A DNA stretch of 10,317 nt, from contig NZ_CAMPHN010000152.1 in assembly GCF_946885885.1 (NCBI RefSeq), positions 1 through 10,317 of the forward strand, in the 5' to 3' direction. Of this stretch, positions 1 to 6,754 are shown piece after piece (the first letter of the stretch is position 1; each line of letters starts with the position of its first letter). Both the position numbers and the translations under genes were made by a program. The DNA comes from an uncultured Pseudomonas sp. (GTDB taxonomy: Bacteria > Pseudomonadota > Gammaproteobacteria > Pseudomonadales > Pseudomonadaceae). The notes beneath the pieces were generated by a model. The model did no database searches. It saw nothing but the letters and a program-made list of their open reading frames with translations, and was not told the DNA's origin.

Positions 1-54
1 TTAAAATCCCTCGGGGGTAACCCCGTGCCGGTTCGATTCCGGCTTCGGGCACCA
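1..54 (+). tRNA. tRNA-Leu (anticodon UAA), 3' part only
   Basis: The window opens inside the anticodon loop. Bases 2-4 read TAA as the anticodon and 7-11 are the 3' side of the anticodon stem. A long class II variable arm follows, with GGGG at 14-17 pairing with CCCC at 21-24. The T arm is complete: GCCGG (27-31), the loop TTCGATT (32-38) and CCGGC (39-43). The acceptor strand TTCGGGC (44-50), discriminator A51 and encoded CCA (52-54) finish the gene. The extended variable arm restricts it to Leu, Ser or Tyr, and the TAA anticodon makes it leucine. The 5' half (acceptor strand, D arm and start of the anticodon arm) lies outside the window. Confidence 0.95.
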
Positions 55-63
55 TTGACATGA

Positions 64-91
64 TTTCAGATGTTCCCTAATGAACCTGAAA
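64..91 (+). other. Bulged hairpin just 3' of the tRNA
   Basis: TTTCAG (64-69) pairs with CTGAAA (86-91), and GTTC (72-75) pairs with GAAC (82-85). The two-base bulge AT (70-71) and a six-base loop (76-81) complete a 10-bp stem. It starts ten bases after the CCA end and sits before the terminator. It could be part of the tRNA 3' trailer that affects processing, or a dyad of another origin. No T-run follows it, so it is not the terminator. Its function is unknown. Confidence 0.4.
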
Positions 92-97
92 CCCACT

Positions 98-125
98 AAA
101 ACCGGCACTCTCAGCCGGTTTTTTT
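98..125 (+). terminator. Rho-independent terminator of the tRNA transcript
   Basis: AAAACCGGC (98-106) and GCCGGTTTT (114-122) form a strong 9-bp stem around the 7-base loop ACTCTCA. The stem runs directly into a T-tract ending at 125. It lies 44 bases downstream of the tRNA CCA and in the same orientation, so it most likely ends the tRNA-Leu transcript. This separates the tRNA from the operon that starts at 391. Confidence 0.85.
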
Positions 126-202
126 GTGCGTGGTGATCGGTTGAATTCGGTGACTTTAGCGGGCGCTCAGTTCAAAAGAGGGTGGCGCCTGTCCTAGTCG
201 TA

Positions 203-225
203 CTAAGTCAGCGGCGCTGACCTAG
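203..225. promoter_or_regulatory. Near-perfect dyad upstream of the five-gene operon (possible operator)
   Basis: GTCAGCG (207-213) and CGCTGAC (215-221) are perfect inverted arms around a single central G. Beyond one mismatched pair (206/222), CTA (203-205) and TAG (223-225) extend the symmetry to 23 bases. Its size and short centre fit a dimeric regulator site better than a terminator, and no T-run follows. It lies about 165 bases before the start codon of the SWIM gene. No -35/-10 pair convincing enough to report was seen nearby, so the role as an operator is inference. Confidence 0.3.
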
Positions 226-253
226 CGCGCGGAGATGTCGCGGCAGTGCTCGA

Positions 254-276
254 GGCAGACTTAAGCATGGTCTGCC
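254..276 (+). other. Hairpin in the leader region before the operon
   Basis: GGCAGAC (254-260) pairs perfectly with GTCTGCC (270-276) across a 9-base loop. Only a short TTT follows (280-282), so it would be a weak terminator at best. It may be a leader structure or a second regulator site. A separate 12-bp palindrome, CTTGGCGCCAAG, lies at 312-323. Nothing else in 126-390 was recognised. Confidence 0.3.
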
Positions 277-390
277 GCATTTGCCTAATTGTCTAAGAGC
301 GATTGCACAGTCTTGGCGCCAAGGGCTTTCTTCGGCACGGGCTTGTGTCATCATCCGCGTCCTTATCGAACGGATTCCAATAAGCATCCC

Positions 391-1749
391 ATGCAGTTTT
401 CCCGTGAACTCATTCTTCAGCAGGCGCCCGATGACTCGTCCGCCAAGGCTGCCCAGGGCCTGCTCAATATCGCCAAATGGCAAACTCTCGGGGCCAACGA
501 ACGGGCTCTGTGGGGCGAGTGCAAGGGCAGCGGCAGCAATCCGTACCAGGTGCAGATTGACCTGAGCGCCCTGGCTTTCAAATGCAGTTGCCCAAGCCGT
601 AAATTCCCTTGCAAGCACGGTCTGGCGCTGGCGTTGATACGTGCCGAACAGAGCGCGGCGTTCACCAGCTCCGAGCTACCGACCTGGGTTGGCGAGTGGC
701 TGGAGGGGCGTCAGCAACGCACCGAGAAGCAGGAGCAGAAGAAGGCCACGGCCCCAGTGCGCAAGAGCGCGGATGACACTGCTGTGCCGGCCAAACGTCT
801 GCAGCGCATGGCAGCCGGGCTGGATGAGCTGGAGCGTTGGCTGCAGGATCAGGTCGCTCAAGGCCTGGCCGGGCTGATCGGCAACGAGGGCGCATTGGAG
901 CAACTGGCCGCGCGTATGGTTGATGCACAGCTGCCAGGCGTGGCGTATCGCCTGCGCCAGCTCGGCGGTGTTCCCGGCAGTGGTGTGATCGATGGGGTGG
1001 ATTGGCCCCTGCGGCTGCTGGGCGCCTTTGGCCGTTTGCAGTTGATGATCGATGGTTTTCGCCGATTCGACAGCCTTCCGCCCGCGGAGCGCGCCGATCT
1101 GTCCCAGGCCCTAGGCGTGCCGCTGAGCAAGGACGACGTACTGAGTCAGGGCGAAGCCTGTCGCGATGAGTGGCATGTGCTGGGGCAGTACGTTGAGGAG
1201 GAGGATCGCTTGTGGCTGCGGCGTGTCTGGCTCCGTGGCCTGAACAGCGGCCGCATGGCGCTGTTGCAGGACTACGCTCACGGCTCGCGACGTTTCGAGC
1301 AGGGCTTTCTCGGCGACTCGGTGATTGCCGCCGACCTGGCCTTCTACCCCGGCGCCCATCCGTTGCGAGCGATACTTGCCGGCGCGCCGACGTTGCTCCA
1401 GCGTGCCGTAGAAACCCCGCCTGCGCCTGCGCGTCTGGCGCTCGATAAATTGTCCGCCGCGTTGGCGGCGAATCCCTGGCAGACGCCGCGACCGATGTGT
1501 GTCGACGATGGCGTGCCCGAGCGGGATCCGCACAGCGGCTGGGTGTTGCGTATTCCCGGGTTGGCTATCGATGGCGCCGTGCCGCTGCGCCTGGACGAGC
1601 GCGATGGCTGGAACCTCTGTGCCCTCGCGGGCGGTCAGCCGCTGCGCCTGTTCGGCGAATGGCAGCAGGGGGTCGAGGGTTGCTACCTGCGGCCCTTAGC
1701 CGTCTGGCTGGATCAGACACTGGTCTGGTCGCCACAGGAGAGCGCTTAA
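391..1749 (+). CDS. SWIM zinc finger family protein
   Basis: This encodes a 452-residue cytoplasmic protein. The SWIM zinc finger sits near the N-terminus as C65-x-C67-x6-C74-x-H76, inside the run KCSCPSRKFPCKH. SWIM domains are known to bind DNA or proteins through zinc, and the specific target here is unknown. The segment before the finger (LWGECKGSGSNPYQV, residues 40-54) is also typical of this bacterial family. A charged, Lys/Gln-rich linker at about 108-125 separates it from a long C-terminal region without a motif I recognise. I chose the ATG at 391 because family similarity begins there. The frame stays open back to a TTG at 289, but those 34 extra residues are not SWIM-like. No clear Shine-Dalgarno precedes 391, so the start is less certain than the family. 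It is the first gene of the operon, and its stop overlaps the next start by one base (TAATG). It appears to correspond to E. coli yehQ, judged from memory. Confidence 0.9.
   Translation: MQFSRELILQQAPDDSSAKAAQGLLNIAKWQTLGANERALWGECKGSGSNPYQVQIDLSALAFKCSCPSRKFPCKHGLALALIRAEQSAAFTSSELPTWVGEWLEGRQQRTEKQEQKKATAPVRKSADDTAVPAKRLQRMAAGLDELERWLQDQVAQGLAGLIGNEGALEQLAARMVDAQLPGVAYRLRQLGGVPGSGVIDGVDWPLRLLGAFGRLQLMIDGFRRFDSLPPAERADLSQALGVPLSKDDVLSQGEACRDEWHVLGQYVEEEDRLWLRRVWLRGLNSGRMALLQDYAHGSRRFEQGFLGDSVIAADLAFYPGAHPLRAILAGAPTLLQRAVETPPAPARLALDKLSAALAANPWQTPRPMCVDDGVPERDPHSGWVLRIPGLAIDGAVPLRLDERDGWNLCALAGGQPLRLFGEWQQGVEGCYLRPLAVWLDQTLVWSPQESA
1736..1740 (+). promoter_or_regulatory. Ribosome binding site for the DUF5691 gene
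   Basis: AGGAG lies eight bases before the ATG at 1749, inside the last codons of the SWIM gene. It fixes the start at 1749 rather than at the upstream in-frame candidates back to 1497. Together with the TAATG overlap it points to translational coupling. Confidence 0.75.
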
Positions 1750-3362
1750 TGAGCTTGCTCGAACCCCTCGCGGTCACCGCGCTGCTCGGTACCCGTAAAC
1801 AGAAGCCTGCAACGCTGGCGGTCGAAGGCAGTATCGGCACTTTGCTCGATGCCATCGCAGGTTCGTCGGTAACCGATGAAGCCATCCTTCTGCGCACGGC
1901 GGCGGTGCTCGACATCTGCCAGCAGGCCGGTTGGGTCGCTGCCGACGCTGGTATGACGGCTACGCCCTCAGCCCCCATGGATTCGCTGGCGCTACCACCG
2001 ACGGCGGCTGTGCCGCTGCTGACTCAGGTATTCGCCGAAGGATATGAACGCCTCGGCCAGTTGACCCTGCTCCAGCTGGCCCGCCGTCAGCTGCGCCTGC
2101 CGCCCAGCCTGCTGGCCGATCTGCTGGACAAGGCGCGGCGTGATAGCGCCCTGCGCAGTCTGCTCGCGCCGGTACTGGGCGAGCGGGGGCGCTGGCTGGC
2201 CGAGCGCAATCCGGCCTGGCAGGTGCAGGCCATCGACCGTACGGTGGCGCCCGATGAAGAGGCGTGGGACTTCGGCAATCTCGATCAGCGCGTAGCCTAC
2301 TTGAGTGCGCTTCGCGCGCGCGATCCGGCTGCGGCCCGCGATCGTCTGGCGGCCGCGCTGAAGGAACTGGATGCCCGAGAGCGCGCAGCGCTGGCGCGTG
2401 CGCTTGCCACGGGCCTGACGATGGATGACGAAGCGCTGCTGGAGAGGCTCCGGGGGGATCGCAGCAAGGAGGTGCGGCGCGCGGCTGTCGAACTGCTCGC
2501 ACTGTTGCCCACTTCGAGCTATGTGCGGCGGATGGCGGAGCGTCTGGCGCAGTGCCTGACCTTCCCTCAGCCCGAGGCCGAGTCCGGCGGCTTGAAGGGA
2601 CTGTTCAAGCGTGTCGCCAAGGTCATTTCAACTGAGCCGGTGCTGCACATCGAACCGCCGGAGAGCTTCTTCTCCGGCGGCAAGGACGATCAGCTGGAGG
2701 AAGCCGTTCCCGCTGGCGAAGGGCTTGGCCAGCGCGCCTGGTGGCTGTATCAACTGGTGGCCGTCTCACCGTTGCAATGGTGGTGCGAGCACAGCGCCTT
2801 GGCCCCCAGAAAACTGGTGGCTGGGGCCGCTCTTACTGATTGGGATGAGGCTATGGTACGCGGCTGGTACCAGGCCACGCTGCGTGAGGAGGATGCCACA
2901 TGGGCGGCGGCCCTGCTTGATCGTCTGTCGCCCAAGGGCACGCATTTGTCGCGCAGTTTTCTCGACAGCCAACCACTGATTGCTCTGTTGCCACTGACCG
3001 AGCGCGAACGACACTGGCTGCACATCGCCGCGAACGGCGTCGAACGCGGTGCGCTGAGCCTGTCCGAGCTGCTTGATCAGATCGTCACTGCTGTACCTGT
3101 CGAGGCGCAGCCGAGCGCCGATTTCTGCCGCCAGTTGCTGCCTCATCTACGCAACTGGATAAGTCAGCCCCGTTCCGCCCACGACTACAACCTGCGCCAG
3201 GCTATGCGCGCCTTCGCCACGCTTCTGCCCTTGGAGACCTTCGCCGAGGCTCGCCGGGGCTGGCCCGATGGCGAGGCCTTGAGCCGTCATCAGTGCGATG
3301 CCCTCGACGATTGGCGACACACCCTGACCCTGCGCGAAAACCTCCAGCAACTTCTCGATTGA
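1749..3362 (+). CDS. DUF5691 domain-containing helical protein
   Basis: This encodes a 537-residue protein with no signal peptide and no membrane segment. It is assigned to DUF5691 by its opening (LLEPLAVTALLGTRKQ), its overall length and its place between a SWIM gene and a MoxR gene. The sequence is rich in Leu, Ala and Arg and reads as consecutive amphipathic helices. One unit, near residues 235-255 (RSKEVRRAAVELLALLP), looks like a HEAT repeat, so a helical-repeat scaffold is a reasonable inference. A Gly/Lys-containing stretch near 278-290 (GGLKGLFKRVAKV) and the following acidic segment probably form a flexible break before the Trp-rich C-terminal half. No catalytic motif was seen. It overlaps the SWIM stop by one base and ends 13 bases before the ATPase gene, so it likely belongs to the same complex or pathway. 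The family has no established biochemical function that I know of. Confidence 0.82.
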   Translation: MSLLEPLAVTALLGTRKQKPATLAVEGSIGTLLDAIAGSSVTDEAILLRTAAVLDICQQAGWVAADAGMTATPSAPMDSLALPPTAAVPLLTQVFAEGYERLGQLTLLQLARRQLRLPPSLLADLLDKARRDSALRSLLAPVLGERGRWLAERNPAWQVQAIDRTVAPDEEAWDFGNLDQRVAYLSALRARDPAAARDRLAAALKELDARERAALARALATGLTMDDEALLERLRGDRSKEVRRAAVELLALLPTSSYVRRMAERLAQCLTFPQPEAESGGLKGLFKRVAKVISTEPVLHIEPPESFFSGGKDDQLEEAVPAGEGLGQRAWWLYQLVAVSPLQWWCEHSALAPRKLVAGAALTDWDEAMVRGWYQATLREEDATWAAALLDRLSPKGTHLSRSFLDSQPLIALLPLTERERHWLHIAANGVERGALSLSELLDQIVTAVPVEAQPSADFCRQLLPHLRNWISQPRSAHDYNLRQAMRAFATLLPLETFAEARRGWPDGEALSRHQCDALDDWRHTLTLRENLQQLLD

Positions 3363-3375
3363 AACGGACGTAATC

Positions 3376-4461
3376 ATGGAAACCAGCCCGGTACTGCGCC
3401 AACACGCCGAACAGCAATTCGCCGAAGAACTCGAGCAACTGCGCAAGCAGGACAGCCGCCAGCGACCGACCAACTGGGAGCTGTCGCCCTGGGCGGCGGT
3501 AACTTACCTGCTCGGTGGCAAGCTGGACAACGGTTTCGAGGTCAGCGCCAAGTACATCGGCAACCGCCGCCTGATCGAAACCGCCGTCGCCACTCTGGTC
3601 ACCGACCGCGCGCTGCTCCTGTACGGTGTGCCTGGTACCGCCAAATCCTGGGTGTCCGAACACCTGGCTGCAGCTATCAGCGGCGACTCCACGCTCATCG
3701 TTCAGGGCACTGCCGGTACCAGCGAAGAGCAGATGCGCTATGGCTGGAACTACGCGCAGTTGCTGGCCAAGGGGCCGTCCCGCGAGGCGTTGGTCGAAAG
3801 CCCGCTGGTGCGCGCGATGGAGCGCGGCAAGACGGCGCGCATCGAGGAATTGACGCGTATACCCGCCGATGTGCAGGACACGCTGATCACCATGCTGTCG
3901 GAGAAATCCCTGCCCATTCCCGAGCTGGGTAGCGAGGTCCAGGCGGTGCGCGGTTTCAATGTCATCGCCACGGCCAACAACCGCGACAAGGGTGTCAACG
4001 AGCTGTCCTCGGCGCTCAAGCGACGCTTCAATACCGTGGTGCTGCCGGTGCCTTCCAGCGAGGCGGAGGAAGTCGCGATCGTCAACAAGCGCGTGGCGGA
4101 AATGGGCCGGGCGTTGGAGCTGCCCGCTGAGCCACCGGCCCTGGCCGAAGTGCGGCGCGTGGTGCAGATCTTCCGTGAGCTGCGCAACGGCCTGACCGAG
4201 GACGGCAAAACCAAGCTCAAGTCGCCCAGCGGCACCTTGTCTACCGCCGAGGCGATTTCCGTGATCAACAGTGGCATGGCCCTGGCCGCCCACTTTGGCG
4301 ACGGTATGCTGCACGCCAACGACGTAGCGGCGAGTCTGGTCGGCACGGTGATCAAGGATCCGGTGCAGGATGCTGTGGTCTGGCGCGAGTATCTGGAGAC
4401 CGTGGTAAAGGAGCGTAGCGACTGGAAAGACCTCTATCGCGCCTGCCGCGATATCGAGTGA
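3376..4461 (+). CDS. MoxR-type AAA+ ATPase
   Basis: This encodes a 361-residue cytoplasmic AAA+ ATPase of the MoxR branch, thought to remodel or load partner proteins using ATP. Walker A is GVPGTAKS at residues 84-91. The Walker B position reads ARIEELTRIP (154-163), with E157-E158 where most MoxR proteins carry an acidic D-E pair after hydrophobic residues. Sensor 1 is in VIATANNRD (196-204). Arg-finger candidates lie in LKRRF (214-218), and a C-terminal lid covers about 250-361. The usual Arg of sensor 2 is not obvious: the matching segment reads SGTLSTAEA (285-293). Length fits E. coli YehL, about 360 residues from memory. ATG 3376 follows a weak GGA (3366-3368). The gene lies 13 bases after the DUF5691 gene and 7 bases before the DUF5682 gene. 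The VWA partner expected for a MoxR protein is encoded two genes downstream. Confidence 0.93.
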   Translation: METSPVLRQHAEQQFAEELEQLRKQDSRQRPTNWELSPWAAVTYLLGGKLDNGFEVSAKYIGNRRLIETAVATLVTDRALLLYGVPGTAKSWVSEHLAAAISGDSTLIVQGTAGTSEEQMRYGWNYAQLLAKGPSREALVESPLVRAMERGKTARIEELTRIPADVQDTLITMLSEKSLPIPELGSEVQAVRGFNVIATANNRDKGVNELSSALKRRFNTVVLPVPSSEAEEVAIVNKRVAEMGRALELPAEPPALAEVRRVVQIFRELRNGLTEDGKTKLKSPSGTLSTAEAISVINSGMALAAHFGDGMLHANDVAASLVGTVIKDPVQDAVVWREYLETVVKERSDWKDLYRACRDIE

Positions 4462-4468
4462 TCGAGCC

Positions 4469-6754
4469 ATGTCCGACGCCATCCACCTGTTCGGTATTCG
4501 CCACCATGGCCCCGGCTGCGCGCGCAGCCTGCTGCAGGCCTTGCAGGCGCTGCAACCCGATTGCCTGCTGATCGAGGGGCCGCCGGACGCCGAGGCGCTA
4601 TTGCCGTTCGTGCTGCATGAGCAACTGCAGCCGCCGGTGGCCCTGCTGGTGCATGCCGAGGGCGATTCCCGACAGGCCAGCTTCTATCCATTCGCCGAGT
4701 TCTCTCCAGAGTGGCAGGCGTTGCGCTATGCCCGGGAGCAGGGCATCGAAATCCGCTTTATCGATCTGCCGGCGTGCCATCAGTTCGCCTTGGAGAAGGC
4801 CTGGAGCGAAGAGCAGCAGGAGTCAGCCGATGACGAGACGGTCGGGCTGGCGGAGCAGGCCGAAAGCGAGCCAGAGCTGAGCCACGATCCGCTTGGCTGG
4901 TTGGGGCGCGCCGCCGGTTACGCGGACGGCGAGGCCTGGTGGAACCACATGGTCGAGGAGCGGTGCGACGGCGAGCAGCTCTTCGCCGCCATTGCCGAGG
5001 CGATGCAGGCGCTGCGCGAGCAGGCGCCGGTCGAGCGCTCGCCGCATCGTGCAAGGCGGGAGGCTTTGCGCGAAGCGCATATGCGCAAATGCCTGCGCCA
5101 GGCCCTGAAGGATGACTACCAGCGTATCGCCGTGGTCTGTGGGGCCTGGCACGTACCGGCGCTGGCCTGCCTGCCGGCTGCCAAGGTCGATAACGATCTG
5201 CTCAAAGGGCTGCCGAAGATCAAGGTGGCGGCGACCTGGGCACCCTGGACCTACCGCAACCTGAGCAGTGCCAGCGGTTACGGCGCGGGCATCGACGCGC
5301 CGGCCTGGTATGCGCATCTGTGGCGCAGCCCAGACCCCGCGCAGCGTGCTGTCACCTGGCTGTCGCGGGCCGCGAGGTTGTTCCGTGAAGAGGGCCTGGA
5401 CTGCTCGTCGGCCCATATCATCGAGGCGACTCGTCTGGCCGAGAGCCTGTCGGCCTTGCGCGAGCGTCCCGCCGCCGGCCTGGACGAGCTCTGCGAAGCG
5501 CTGCAGACCACGGTGTGCATGGGCGATGCCACTCCCATGCGGCTGATTCGCGACCGTCTGATCGTCGGTGATCGCCTGGGCACTGTGCCGGCCGACGTGC
5601 CGGCCGTGCCGCTGCAGCGCGATCTTGAACAACAACAGAAGAGTCTGCGTATGAAGCCGCAGGCGGCGCAAAAGACCCTCGACCTGGATCTGCGTGAGCC
5701 GGGTGATCTAGCCCGCAGCCACCTGCTACATCGCCTGAGCCTGCTCGGCATCCGCTGGGGGGAGCAGACCCGCAGTGTGGTGTCGGCCAAGGGCACCTTC
5801 CATGAAATCTGGTCGCTGCAATGGCAGCCTGAACTGGCTGTGGCGGTAATCGAGGCCAGTCAGTGGGGATGCATCGTCGAAGACGCCGCCAGCGCCTGCG
5901 CGGTGGACAGGGCTCAGGCGGCCGAGTCGCTGCCCGTGCTCTCGGAACTGGTCGACCAGGCGTTGCTGGCCCATCTGCCGCAGGCGGTGGCGCCCGTCAC
6001 CCGAGCGCTGGAAGACCTCGCGTCGGTAGCCACCGACGTCGCCCAGTTGCTCGATGCTGTGCCAGCGCTGACCCGCATCGCTCGCTATGGCAACGTGCGC
6101 CAGACCGATAGCAGCATGGTGCTGCACCTGCTCGATGGCCTGATCGCCCGTGCGGCCATCGGCCTCTCGGCGGCCTGTGCGGCGTTGGGCGACGACGCTG
6201 CTGGCGCCATGCGCGAGCGCATTGGCAAGGCAGATGCCGCCATTCGCCTGCTCGACGATCCGGCGCGCAGCCAGGACTGGCAGCAGGCACTCGCTCGGCT
6301 GGCAGTTTTCGGTGCCAGTCATGGCCTGCTCTGTGGGCAGGCAGCGCGCCTGCTGTTCGATGCCGGTGTCGATGATGTCGATGCCTGTGCGGTGCGTATG
6401 AACCTGGCCTTGTCGCGCGGCGTGGAGCCTGCAGTCGCGGCCGCCTGGCTTGAGGGCTTCCTTGACCAGAGCGCGCTGATCCTGATGCACGATCCGCGCT
6501 TGTGGGCGATGGTTGACGGCTGGCTCGCAGCGCTGAGCGACGATCACTTCGAACGTATCGTGGCGTTGCTGCGCCGCACTTTCAGCACCTTTTCCGCAGC
6601 CGAACGTCGCGAGCTGGGGGAGCGCGCTCGTCGGCCGGCGACCGCGGCGGTATCCGAGCGGCTGGAGGCTCGATGGGATACGCCGCGAGCGGCTCTTCCT
6701 GTGCCACTGCTCAGCCGGCTGCTGGGCCTGACTAACGATGGAGCGTCCTCTTGA
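4469..6754 (+). CDS. DUF5682 family protein with TraB/Tiki/ChaN-like N-terminal domain
   Basis: This encodes a 761-residue protein without signal peptide or membrane segment. The N-terminal 230 or so residues carry motifs spaced as in the TraB/Tiki/ChaN/EreA superfamily. These are FGIRHHGPG (8-16, with H12 and H13), a strand ending in LLIEGPPD (33-40, E36), FIDLP (97-101, D99), a helix REAHMRKCL (201-209) and a closing VVCGAWHVPAL (222-232, H228). In that superfamily the two Gly-x-x-His motifs and the acidic residues form a putative metal-binding hydrolase site. A low-complexity acidic insert lies at about 114-138. The rest (about 260-761) is Ala/Leu-rich and helical, with no motif I can name. 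Length matches E. coli YehM, about 760 residues from memory. It starts 7 bases after the ATPase gene without a strong ribosome site and overlaps the VWA start by four bases. Hydrolase activity is inference; the family is officially of unknown function. Confidence 0.88.
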   Translation: MSDAIHLFGIRHHGPGCARSLLQALQALQPDCLLIEGPPDAEALLPFVLHEQLQPPVALLVHAEGDSRQASFYPFAEFSPEWQALRYAREQGIEIRFIDLPACHQFALEKAWSEEQQESADDETVGLAEQAESEPELSHDPLGWLGRAAGYADGEAWWNHMVEERCDGEQLFAAIAEAMQALREQAPVERSPHRARREALREAHMRKCLRQALKDDYQRIAVVCGAWHVPALACLPAAKVDNDLLKGLPKIKVAATWAPWTYRNLSSASGYGAGIDAPAWYAHLWRSPDPAQRAVTWLSRAARLFREEGLDCSSAHIIEATRLAESLSALRERPAAGLDELCEALQTTVCMGDATPMRLIRDRLIVGDRLGTVPADVPAVPLQRDLEQQQKSLRMKPQAAQKTLDLDLREPGDLARSHLLHRLSLLGIRWGEQTRSVVSAKGTFHEIWSLQWQPELAVAVIEASQWGCIVEDAASACAVDRAQAAESLPVLSELVDQALLAHLPQAVAPVTRALEDLASVATDVAQLLDAVPALTRIARYGNVRQTDSSMVLHLLDGLIARAAIGLSAACAALGDDAAGAMRERIGKADAAIRLLDDPARSQDWQQALARLAVFGASHGLLCGQAARLLFDAGVDDVDACAVRMNLALSRGVEPAVAAAWLEGFLDQSALILMHDPRLWAMVDGWLAALSDDHFERIVALLRRTFSTFSAAERRELGERARRPATAAVSERLEARWDTPRAALPVPLLSRLLGLTNDGASS
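6740..6743 (+). promoter_or_regulatory. Ribosome binding site supporting a TTG start
   Basis: GGAG at 6740-6743 lies seven bases before TTG 6751, inside the end of the DUF5682 gene. There is no ATG in frame near this point; the ATG at 6763 is in another frame. The site and the TTGA overlap together support TTG as the true start of the VWA gene. Confidence 0.65.

Noticed and set aside
1..54. tRNA-Leu 3' end as an integration (att) site of a genomic island
   Set aside because: No integrase gene lies next to it and no second copy of the tRNA 3' sequence was seen in the window. The following operon has host-like composition.
289..390. 34-residue N-terminal extension of the SWIM protein from TTG 289
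   Set aside because: The extension does not resemble the start of SWIM-family proteins, TTG 289 has no convincing ribosome site, and the region holds dyads more typical of a leader. ATG 391 is preferred.
3202..4482. 426-codon minus-strand open frame opposite the ATPase gene
   Set aside because: It mirrors the high-GC codon pattern of the MoxR gene, reads as His/Gly/Gln/Arg-rich sequence with no recognisable motif, and the plus strand has clear AAA+ motifs.
4823..6547. Two long minus-strand frames opposite the DUF5682 gene
   Set aside because: Both show Arg/His/Gln-rich composition expected of antisense frames in GC-rich genes, and neither has a convincing start or family signal.
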